Made by a program: the position numbers and the translations under genes. Shown piece by piece: positions 10,174 to 17,611 of a stretch of 64,000 nt of DNA. This DNA comes from Diplonema papillatum (Eukaryota; Euglenozoa; Diplonemea; Diplonemida; Diplonemidae): NCBI GenBank assembly GCA_030068145.1, contig JAPJBO010000298.1, positions 124,001-188,000 on the forward strand, in the 5' to 3' direction. Within the stretch, counting starts at the first letter, position 1, and each line of letters opens with the position of its first letter. Under the pieces are notes generated by a model. The model was not told the origin of the DNA. It was given only the letters and a program-made list of their open reading frames with translations, and did not search any database.

Positions 10174-10587
10174 CTAACTCACGGGTGCGGTTGCTGCTGG
10201 TTGGGTGTGCGGCGATGGCGGCTCGTGCTGCCGTGGCGCGTCTTTGTCCGGGTATGCTGGTGGCGCCGCAGCCGGCGCGTTCATTGGTCCCGCCGGCTCC
10301 GCGTACGGGTAATGCCGATTTTGGGGCGGGAACTGTTGTTCGTGGCCCGGCTCGTTGCCATCATCTTCCAGGTCGTCGTAGGGTTGATGAGTCCGGGCGG
10401 CGGACGGATTCGGGTACGCTTGGTGGAAGTCGTAGTAAGGCTGCGACTGATAGGGCATGTAAGGCATTCCAGAATACGGCGGGAACGCGTAGTTGTTGTA
10501 GTGGTCTTGGTGCTGTGCGTAAAACGGTGGAGGGGCAGAGCCCACGTTCGGCGCAAGGTTCGGGGTCCCTGTGACTGTGCCAGGCAT
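10174..10587 (-). CDS. Pro/Tyr/Gln-rich low-complexity protein (hypothetical)
   Basis: A 137-residue ORF opens at a genuine ATG (10587). It is rich in Pro, Tyr, Gln, His and Ala, with YxxPPY-like and QPYYDFHQ motifs and a short acidic DDLEDDGNEPG patch around residues 71-81. There is no enzyme domain, signal peptide or membrane segment. The sequence just upstream (10608-10640) is a (CAA)n microsatellite on the coding strand. It could be a complete short protein or the first exon of an RNA-binding or prion-like protein. The overlapping plus-strand ORF is Arg/Val-rich in the way expected of a shadow frame. Confidence 0.4.
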   Translation of the reverse strand: MPGTVTGTPNLAPNVGSAPPPFYAQHQDHYNNYAFPPYSGMPYMPYQSQPYYDFHQAYPNPSAARTHQPYDDLEDDGNEPGHEQQFPPQNRHYPYAEPAGPMNAPAAAPPAYPDKDAPRQHEPPSPHTQPAATAPVS

Positions 10588-10607
10588 CTTCTTATCCGAC
10601 GATTGCT

Positions 10608-10640
10608 GTTTTTTGTTGTTGTTGTTGTTGTTGTTGTTGT
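10608..10640 (+). repeat. (TTG)n microsatellite
   Basis: About ten TTG triplets just upstream of the minus-strand ORF at 10587; reads (CAA)n in that orientation. Confidence 0.85.
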
Positions 10641-10973
10641 ATCGTCTACTCAGGTGTGTGCTCAGTGCACCTCACCACGAACTACGTGTAGAGCCACAGA
10701 GCACAACGAGAGAGCGTGGTTATCCCATGATTACATCGTCAAAATAGTGGGGTGTCGTCGTTGAGAACAGTGGTGCACTGCAGACGATGTAAACCGGTAT
10801 CAAACTTGCAGCCGGGTTTGCATCACTAGAGAGCTACTTTTCTGCACTCCTGGGTTCCCCCCCATTTATTTCGCATGCGCTGCCTTAACGCATGTGCACA
10901 ATACCATACAAGGCAGTTGCAGCTATTTCCGCGTCGTAGACAGCGTTAAGTGCTGGGTTGTACCTCATGCCTA

Positions 10974-11074
10974 GAGATACGGAAACTATCGATAGAGTTA
11001 GGACGGTCAGGGAGAGTCCAAAGTACCTGTCTGCTGACCCCGCCCCTAAACTCTATCGATAGTTTTCGTATCTC
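10974..11074. repeat. 101-bp foldback element or MITE
   Basis: Arms of about 30 bp are almost perfectly inverted: GAGATACGGAAACTATCGAT at the left, reverse-complemented with one change at the right end, including a central ATCGAT. A second inverted pair, GGTCAG/CTGACC, lies inside. Could be a short MITE or a structured RNA; no flanking duplication is obvious. Confidence 0.65.
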
Positions 11075-11255
11075 ACCATGCCGTGGTCTTCCATGCACCA
11101 CAGCCGCTGCCAAAGCAGTGTTCCCCTTGACTGGGGCCCTCATCTGCTCCCAGCTGTTCGTTTTTCGCGCTGCCCAAGTCGAGCACGGTTGCCTTTTCAC
11201 AGAGTTTTTTGGGGCCTCGGCCCGTCGCCCGCAGCGTTTACCGTTTTTTGGTCAG

Positions 11256-11277
11256 AGTGTGTGTGTGTGTGTGTGTG
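11256..11277 (+). repeat. (GT)n microsatellite
   Basis: About eleven GT dinucleotides. Confidence 0.85.
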
Positions 11278-11738
11278 GAAGTTTTTGAGCTATTCGCTCC
11301 ACTCACCTTTGTGTGTTTCAGACAACTCCGTACGGGCGTACAGATTGGTGTCTTTCTACCTCTGTGAGGCCCAGTTGTGATTTGTGGCTTGATGATTGGT
11401 TCGCCACCTGGCGGGTGAACAAGACAAGGAGCAGAGCACGCGACAACGCCGTGCAGTAGCTGCGGTTCTGACTGTTGCACTGATGTTGCTTTTTATCCAC
11501 GAAGCCACGACTTGGCGAGAACCCCAAAGATCCGCAGTCCAGAAGAAGTACCGAGCAAACAATAACAAGACACGTCAGGGCCGCATTGCCAAAGCTGCAA
11601 CAAGATGAGTAGCGACAGAACGCCTCGAGAAGTCTGTCGTCGTTGGACTCAGTTCTCCAGTCATCTCATCCGGCTCCTCAAAAAGTGCTGCGGGAATTTC
11701 AATTCCAAACCGAGATATATATATGAGTCGATGCCAAA

Positions 11739-12255
11739 AGGGGGGGGGGGTTTGGGCCCGCATAGTTCACCAGGGTCTGACGGGCACTGAGGCCCCATAC
11801 CCTTCCTAAAACATCATTCTGCGTTCAAATACGCTCTCAGAAGCCTCCGGAGAGCCTTCTATGATGTCCCAAATGCGATTTTGTGGGTTTTTAGGGGGTG
11901 CCGTAAACCGCCATAGAAGACACATATGCAACCTGATGCTGGGTCGCTCCTCGGAGCAAAATCTCGGCCTAAACACACGTTTTCGGCGTTCTCTATCATT
12001 CTCCAGGTGCATTCGACCCTCGGACTTCATAAATTATCTCGCTTACAGGTGTTCCGGGGTGTGCAAAAACAAGGCGAATGGACCCTACAGACCGTACCAC
12101 GCCCTGCCTGTCTATACAGGCTTTGGGGTCGAATTGCGCCGCCTTGGCGCCATGTGCACCGTTTTGGTCTCGTTTGTGCTGCTTTGGGATCCACTAAGAA
12201 CTCTGGTCTGATTTGCGGGACGCTTTGCTCGGTTTTGGTGCCCACTTTCACCGTT
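11739..12255 (+). repeat. Large inverted repeat, left arm
   Basis: About 520 bp, inverted relative to 12740-13282 with roughly 80-85% similarity judged by eye. Landmarks on both arms are CGCATAGTTCACCAGGGTCT, AGGCCCCATACCCTTCCTAA and a CTGCTTTGGG...CACTAAGAACTCTGG block. Confidence 0.85.
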
Positions 12256-12739
12256 CAAAGTGCATCCAGTGGTGAAGACTTTGCGCCGAAGCTGGAGAGG
12301 AAGCGACCCAGTAGGCGCCACTTCACCGTGAGCGGGTCTCGGAACAGGACTCAAACTGGCCCAGGTGATACTGCCGACCATGGCGGGTGTGTGCGCCACA
12401 CAGTTTGTCTGACCAAGCTCACTGCACAGGAGCTTGCCACACATCCCTCGGGTCATGTGCCGCCTGTGCAAAGTCATCCAGCGAGAAGCACTTTGCAGCC
12501 ATGGGTGAGAAAGATGCCAGAAGGGAAGACATTGCCAGGAAAGCTCTGAAAGCCTGCCCTGAAAGCGGTGAAGCCTGCTTCAAAATCATGAAGTGAACGC
12601 GTCGTAGTCAACCGCTTCGACGACGATTGAGAACGGCTGATGATCGCCTGTTACTTAACGCTTGTCCTACTTCGTTCACCAAGCCTTGCAGAATCACCAG
12701 AATAGCATAACATGATGCAGGTAGAAGCCTGAACAGGCC

Positions 12740-13282
12740 TTAGAACAGTGAAAGTGGGCGCCAAAACCGAGGAAAGCGTCCCGCAAATCAGACCAGAGTT
12801 CTTAATGGACCCCAAAGCAGCACAAACGAAGCCCGAAACGGTGGATGTGGCGCCAAAGCCGGTGCAATTTGACCCCAAAGCCTGTTTAGACAGGCAGGGC
12901 GTTGTTCGGTCTGTCCCCAATGCAGGGGGCCATTCTCCTTATCTTTGCACGTCCCGGAAAACCTGTGAGTGAAAGAAACCACGAAGCCCGAGGGTCGAAT
13001 GCACCTGGAGAGTGCTAGAGAACGCCGAAAACGTGTGTTTGGGCTGGGATCTTGCACAGAGAAGCAACCCAGCTTCAGGTTGCATATGGCGGTTTACGGC
13101 CAACAGGCGGGGGGACCCCCTAAAAACCCACAAAATCGCATTTGGGACATCATAGAAGGCTCTCCGGAGGCTTCTGAGGGCGTATTTGAACGCAGAATGA
13201 TGTTTTAGGAAGGGTATGGGGCCTCAGTACCCGTCAGACCCTGGTGAACTATGCGGGGATTTTTCTGCCCAAGCCCCCCCCC
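12740..13282 (-). repeat. Large inverted repeat, right arm
   Basis: Reverse-complement partner of 11739-12255. The arms are separated by about 485 bp of unique sequence. The arm ends at a C-run mirrored by the G-run that starts the left arm. Confidence 0.85.
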
Positions 13283-13329
13283 CCCAGGGGTGGCCCTAAG
13301 CGGCCAGATTGCGGAGTCGTTGGCAGAAT

Positions 13330-13337
13330 CTGACCTG

Positions 13338-13368
<31 letters not shown>

Positions 13369-13369
13369 T
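13330..13369 (+). repeat. Poly-C tract (~31 nt)
   Basis: An uninterrupted C-run after CTGACC, followed by TATATACAGG; likely unstable and error-prone in sequencing. Confidence 0.85.
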
Positions 13370-13462
13370 ATATACAGGCTATTTTCATTGTGGAGGGGAC
13401 GCTACCTGTCACTCTCTAAGGTGGTCACCACGGTGGCTGGTCAGAAAAAAAAAAATTTTTTT

Positions 13463-13596
13463 TTTTCGTAATAACAATTAATTGTAAACACGAAAGAGAA
13501 CGCTGGCAGCGTGTTTGGAGAAGATTAGCCTACCGATCATATTCACTCACTATCACTCACTAACAGGCTAATCCTCCCCCGGCACGTACAAACAAA
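13463..13596 (+). repeat. A1 terminal repeat of the YR retrotransposon
   Basis: Almost identical to A2 (17241-17374). It contains a perfect 9-bp inverted pair GATTAGCCT / AGGCTAATC around a CACTCACTATCACTCACT spacer, a candidate recombination site or RNA stem. It ends in CGGCACGTACAAACAA directly before the gag ATG, so it serves as the 5' leader. Confidence 0.9.
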
Positions 13597-13598
13597 AA

Positions 13599-14579
13599 AT
13601 GGCACTAACTCGGACTGACATCCTCGAGGGAGAAGTCGAATGGGGTGCTATCCCCGTCGTGAAACTCCCCCGCGGGGAGGATTACGATGAAGCGGAGAGC
13701 GAATGCATATTCGCGACGTGCAGCATTGCACACAGGCCGGACACCTCGTCGAGGTGTGCTTCTTGCGGTTACATCGCATCTGCAGGATGCGTAACCAAGA
13801 AGTTGGGACCGGACGCTGCAAGCTTCTTGGAAAGCATTAAGGACGACAACTGGAGCTGTCCAGTCTGTTGCTGCCTTGCTGACCGAAACAAGCGCGCAGC
13901 CATGGCCGACGACCTCGAGGGCCCAATCGAGTTCCCGAGGCTGTTTCCTCAGCCGGGGGAGGATGAGGACGAGGGCGGAGCCCTACAGGCGGTCCTGGAG
14001 AATCTTCCAGATGGACCCTGGAAGGCGCCCTTTTCTCTCCTTTTGCACCAGCTCACAGGCACCCAGTCTGAGCTGTCGAAACTCAAGGCAGATGCTGCCC
14101 GAGACCGCCAGGAGGCAGAGGCTGCTGAGAATGCCGAAGTAGACGCGCGACGAGTCCAGACGTGGGCCCCCTTGCTGAAGACTTCGGGGGGCCGGCTCTC
14201 CCTACGCAATGACCTCACCCGCCGGTTTGGTGAGGCGTTAGAGGTGAACGAGGCGGGGCAGGCGTACCGGCATGAGCTGAGGTCGTCTTACGACTCTCTG
14301 TGGGCTCTTCTGCCTGTTGCTCACAACAACCCTCCCGTGCTTCAGGCCATGCAGGCTACCATCGTCCGGATGGAGTCGAACCGTCTTCGGTTCAGAACTG
14401 GTGGCTCCGGCGAGTCCTCCTCGCTCTATGAGGGCAGGGCCCGAAAGGTGAAGTTCGGGGGTATGGACGACCGGTGGGCCACCAATCTCCAAAACGCCTT
14501 ATTGCAGGTAAAGACCCCGCAGGCACCAAAAAACGAAGTGGAGAAGGAGAACCGTGTAAAGAAGGCGAAAAGGGGGTGA
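13599..14579 (+). CDS. gag: Gag-like protein with PHD-like zinc finger (YR retrotransposon)
   Basis: A 326-residue protein starting three bases after the A1 repeat. Residues 36-90 hold a Cys-rich finger: C36, C41, C53, C56, C64 and the terminal WSCPVC (C87, C90), a PHD/RING-like arrangement though without the usual fourth-position His. Residues about 148-185 (SELSKLKADAARDRQEAEAA region) look like a coiled coil that could drive multimerisation, followed by a helical domain and a basic tail (KKAKRG). By position it is the structural (Gag) protein; retroviral CCHC knuckles are absent. It ends in UGA followed by C, and the recombinase frame continues open in the same frame, so readthrough is possible. 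The PHD-like finger might bind chromatin, which is speculation. Confidence 0.75.
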   Translation: MALTRTDILEGEVEWGAIPVVKLPRGEDYDEAESECIFATCSIAHRPDTSSRCASCGYIASAGCVTKKLGPDAASFLESIKDDNWSCPVCCCLADRNKRAAMADDLEGPIEFPRLFPQPGEDEDEGGALQAVLENLPDGPWKAPFSLLLHQLTGTQSELSKLKADAARDRQEAEAAENAEVDARRVQTWAPLLKTSGGRLSLRNDLTRRFGEALEVNEAGQAYRHELRSSYDSLWALLPVAHNNPPVLQAMQATIVRMESNRLRFRTGGSGESSSLYEGRARKVKFGGMDDRWATNLQNALLQVKTPQAPKNEVEKENRVKKAKRG

Positions 14580-15515
14580 CTCAACCTACCTGCTCCGACC
14601 CGCTACCGGCTTCCACTCCCAGCTTCAAATTCCCGAAAACGGGAACGGATTTCTGCCGACGAGATACCTTATCTCCACCGGAGAGTTCTGGAAAGAGCTT
14701 CGCAGTGCTATGCGAACTCAGCTGCGCTCTCCAGTGTACAGACACGCAGCGAGGCTTTCGCCTCTCTGGTCAGAAGGAGCCATCCTCACCTGCCCGAGGA
14801 CCACATCTTCCTCATGTGGCTCCAGCTGAAGCTGGAAAAGGGAGAGCTCCAGACGCAGTCCGCTCGGCAGTACATGACGTATCGTCGGATGCTGTCAATC
14901 GACCCGACGGCTGCGTTCCGAAGAACTCTGAGCCGCGAGCTAAAAGAGTACGAACGCAGGGCTCTTACGTCTCGCACATTGGTGGGCAACCAGCAGGTGG
15001 AGGAAGCGGTCCGCGAGATGACTGGGCTCTATCGCGCCGCCCTGGCGACCCAATGGAGTCTCGGGGCTCGACTAATCGACCTGATCCGGCTCGAAACGAA
15101 GCACATCCTGTTGTGCCCTCGAGACCAGAACCTTGTGCTAGTAATGTTGGTCAACGGGAAGACGGATCAGAGCGGTCGCGGACAGCCTTTGTTGCTGCAA
15201 AGGACGGGAAGGTTCGTCAGGTGGATGCTGGATTGGTGGAACGCCCGTTTGCAGCTGGGCGAGAAGTACATGTTCTACCCCGACCTTCGGACCACTCGGT
15301 ACAACATGGTCCTGCGAGCTCGACTCGATCTGACGTCGCACGGCCTTCGGCATTCGGCATTGACGTGGGTGGCTCGCTTCTCGGAATTGGGGGAGCAGGC
15401 GGCACAGGTGGTGGGTCGCCACAAGAGTGTGGAAACCACCCGCCAGTACATCCCTCATCACTTGTGGGGGGCTGCCCAGGATTCTGCTGCTCCGCTGAGC
15501 CTACTTCAAAAGTGA
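14580..15515 (+). CDS. Tyrosine recombinase (integrase) of the YR retrotransposon
   Basis: Catalyses site-specific strand exchange to integrate the element DNA in the nucleus. Numbered from the first in-frame ATG (14814), the catalytic residues are R86 (GARLIDLIRLE), K116 in the beta-hairpin (NGKTDQSGRG), H166-x-x-R169 (HGLRHSAL), H193 (GRHKSVETT) and nucleophile Y202. The full R-K-H-R-H-Y set is intact. The frame is open without a stop from 14580, directly after the gag UGA and in the same frame. Residues encoded before 14814 (HRRVLERASQCYANSAA region) look like the start of the N-terminal core-binding domain, so a start at 14814 would truncate that domain. I therefore prefer UGA readthrough or an unconventional start, and list the whole open frame. 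Confidence 0.85.
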   Translation, partial: LNLPAPTRYRLPLPASNSRKRERISADEIPYLHRRVLERASQCYANSAALSSVQTRSEAFASLVRRSHPHLPEDHIFLMWLQLKLEKGELQTQSARQYMTYRRMLSIDPTAAFRRTLSRELKEYERRALTSRTLVGNQQVEEAVREMTGLYRAALATQWSLGARLIDLIRLETKHILLCPRDQNLVLVMLVNGKTDQSGRGQPLLLQRTGRFVRWMLDWWNARLQLGEKYMFYPDLRTTRYNMVLRARLDLTSHGLRHSALTWVARFSELGEQAAQVVGRHKSVETTRQYIPHHLWGAAQDSAAPLSLLQK

Positions 15516-15517
15516 AG

Positions 15518-17174
15518 TGCCTGATCCACTCGGGTACCGAATGTCCCCTGGGCACCCCTCCTACCGAGGTAGACGAACCCACGGTGACATGGCCGGTGAC
15601 GCTGAAGGACTTCGCAGGCCCCTACGACTACGCCGAGACTTGGCTCAGTCAGGACCAAGAGCTGCCGAAGCCGAAGACAAGCACATGCTACACTGGGGTC
15701 GTGGCTCCAGCATTGTGCTCCACGGTGAACGTGGAAAAGCTTGTATCAGACCTCCCGGCGCTGAGGCCCAACTTCGAGTGGGTCCAAGAAGCCAAGATTC
15801 GCTCCCTGATAGGTAGTGGCCGGCCTACCGTTCCGGGTCCGGCGAACAAGAAACTCTCGCCTCACGTGTCTCGCTTACTCAACCTCGGCATCGTTGAGAA
15901 AGTTCGTAGGAAGGAGACGGGAAGATGGTGTCACTCCGCCTTCTGTGTCGAAAAGTCTAAAAAAAAAGGGACAACTTCGGTTCATTCTGGCATGCACCGG
16001 CGTGAACGCGGCAACTGCTCACACCCCATGCCCGCCATGTAAACTGCCTTCCTACCCATCGATGATAGAAAAAATGATGGGTTTCGATTACTTGGCGGAA
16101 TATGACTTTAAGTCATTTTTCTTCCAGTTTCCACTGAATGAACAGGTTCGACGCTACTTCTGTTTCCGGGTGGACAACAAGATTTACCGATTGAAGGTCT
16201 TGCCGATGGGATACCGGGGCGCCCCTCAGCTGGCTCAGGCAGTGTCCGAGTCGATTGCACAGCTCGCCACGGAGGGTTACCAAGCAGAGTCGGATAGCTT
16301 CGCTTGGATCGACAACTGTTTTTTCCTAAGCAACGACCAAGTCGTTCTGGAAAGGATTCGTAGCAGGTTTGAGGAACTGTGTTCCGATTACGGGATTGTA
16401 ATTGGGGAGAAGAAGGAGCCTTCTTCCGTCTTCATAACGCTCGGCTTGCAGGTTAACCTGAGCGACAAGAAGTGGCGCTTGGATCCCTCGTGGGTTGAGA
16501 AGGTCATAGGACCGGCCAAGAGACTCTTGCTCGCCCCAGGTGCTCCGTTACGGTCGTGGTGGCGGCTCGCAGGGTGTCTCATCTGGAGACAGCATGTGTT
16601 GAGGCTGCCATTTGCCGATCTGCTGCAGCTGCTGCACTGGATGTCGGGCATCACCCGAAATGGTAACCTTAGAGATAGCGAATTCTGGCGAAGCTGGAAG
16701 ACATTGGATGGGGAGCTTCTCCGCCTCCTTCGTCAGACGGTGCACCACTTGGAGGAAAATGCTTTCGTATTCTGGCAGGCGCTCCCTGCAGACAGGGCTT
16801 TCGGATTTTCAGATGCGAGTGGTGTCGGTTGGGCCTACATCGACGGCCAAGCAATCTTCCCGAGATGTTTGGCTTTGTCTCCAATTTATCTGAAGGAGCT
16901 GTACGCTCTATTCATGTTGGTTCGGGGTCAGCCCCAGGAGAACACCCTACTCGTGGTGGGAGTCGACAACAGGGCCGTGATAGGCATTGTGCGGAAAGGG
17001 TACTCCCTCAAGTACGCTGCGATACCCTGGTTGAAAGCGTTGCAAGACACCTTGAAGAGACAGGGGAACCATCTGAAGCTCTTTTTTGTTCCGACGAAGA
17101 GCATGCCTGCGGACGCATATACGCGTCTTCCAATCCAACGAAAGTATTGGAAAGAACTCTGCACGACGCTGTAA
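15518..17174 (+). CDS. Reverse transcriptase / RNase H of the YR retrotransposon (frame break)
   Basis: Copies element RNA to DNA. The reading frame before 15959 and the frame after 15967 are both needed: SRLLNLGIVEKVRRKETGRW and SAFCVEKSKKK precede the break, LRFILACTGVN and the catalytic YDFKSFFFQFPL follow it. The break coincides with a run of nine A, so it is a one-base indel, a sequencing error or a slippage site. The RT active-site box reads WIDN (D at 16311, N at 16314) instead of the usual YxDD. RNase H follows without a gap: SDASGVGW (D), KELYAL (E), VGVDNRAV (D) and STKSMPADAYTR-like end (D). No DIRS-type methyltransferase domain follows. The upstream limit is unclear because this frame stays open back through the recombinase gene. 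Confidence 0.8.
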
Positions 17175-17208
17175 AAGACTCTCAGGAGAGACACCTACTA
17201 CAAGGGGC

Positions 17209-17390
17209 CGGCACGTACAAACAAACATCGCGCCTATTCTTTTTCGTAATAACAATTAATTGTAAACACGAAAGAGAACGCTGGCAGCGTGTTTGGGAGA
17301 AGATTAGCCTACCGATCATATTCACTCACTATCACTCACTAACAGGCTAATCCTCCCCCGGCACGTACAAACAAGCGCCTATTCTTTTTT
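17209..17390 (+). repeat. B1-A2-B2 right-end repeats of the YR retrotransposon
   Basis: B1 (17209-17245) and B2 (17359-17390) share CGGCACGTACAAACAA and GCGCCTATTCTTTTT; B1 has five extra bases (ACATC). A2 (17241-17374) lies between and repeats A1 with a single-base length difference. This split direct repeat is diagnostic of the Ngaro/PAT/VIPER type rather than DIRS1, whose repeats are inverted. Confidence 0.9.
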
Positions 17391-17611
17391 GGCCCAAATA
17401 CCCCAAAAACCACACTTTGAAATTTTTTTGTGGGCCCACTTTTGCCAGGGAATTTTGACCATTTCACCTTAGAGAATTCGACCACCCAGCCTCCAAGGCA
17501 ACTGCACTGTAGAAGGGGGGGGGAGGGGGGGGGGTCCCTTGCAAAGTCGTTGGGGGCCCTCAGGGTAGTGTCAGCACTGCCCCCCCCCCCCCCCCTTTTG
17601 GCATCGTACCA

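Larger units (their letters stand above)
13463..17390 (+). mobile_element. Tyrosine-recombinase (YR) retrotransposon with split direct repeats, VIPER/Ngaro-like
   Basis: The element has the layout A1-gag-YR-RT/RNase H-B1-A2-B2. The ~134-bp A repeat occurs at 13463-13596 and again at 17241-17374. The short B repeat (CGCCTATTCTTTTT end) occurs at 17209-17245 and 17359-17390, so B1 joins A2 and would form the junction of a circular intermediate. A complete R-K-HxxR-H-Y recombinase and an RT plus RNase H are encoded on the plus strand. There is no LTR, no integrase and no target duplication, as known for DIRS-like retroelements. In DIRS1, Ngaro and PAT the recombinase follows RT/RNase H; here it precedes it, as I recall for trypanosomatid VIPER. 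The copy is nearly intact but has a frame break and an odd RT active site. Confidence 0.88.
11724..17611. mobile_element. TA-flanked terminal-inverted-repeat element, interrupted by a YR retrotransposon
   Basis: The left end TGAGTCGATGCCAAAAGGGG (11724) and right end, read inward as TGGTACGATGCCAAAAGGGG (17611), are inverted copies flanked by TA inside TATATAT runs. They match the ends of the 262-bp MITE at 1551. The middle is occupied by the split-repeat retrotransposon 13463-17390, so removing it leaves an element of about 2 kb. That remainder is dominated by a large internal inverted repeat (11739-12255 and 12740-13282) and G/C homopolymers, and I see no transposase. Reading the two outer ends as one element is inference; they could belong to two separate insertions. 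Confidence 0.5.

Noticed and set aside
14474..15515. Separate protein in the frame overlapping the recombinase
   Set aside because: The frame is open by composition; only its end (after about 15518) carries recognisable RT-type sequence.
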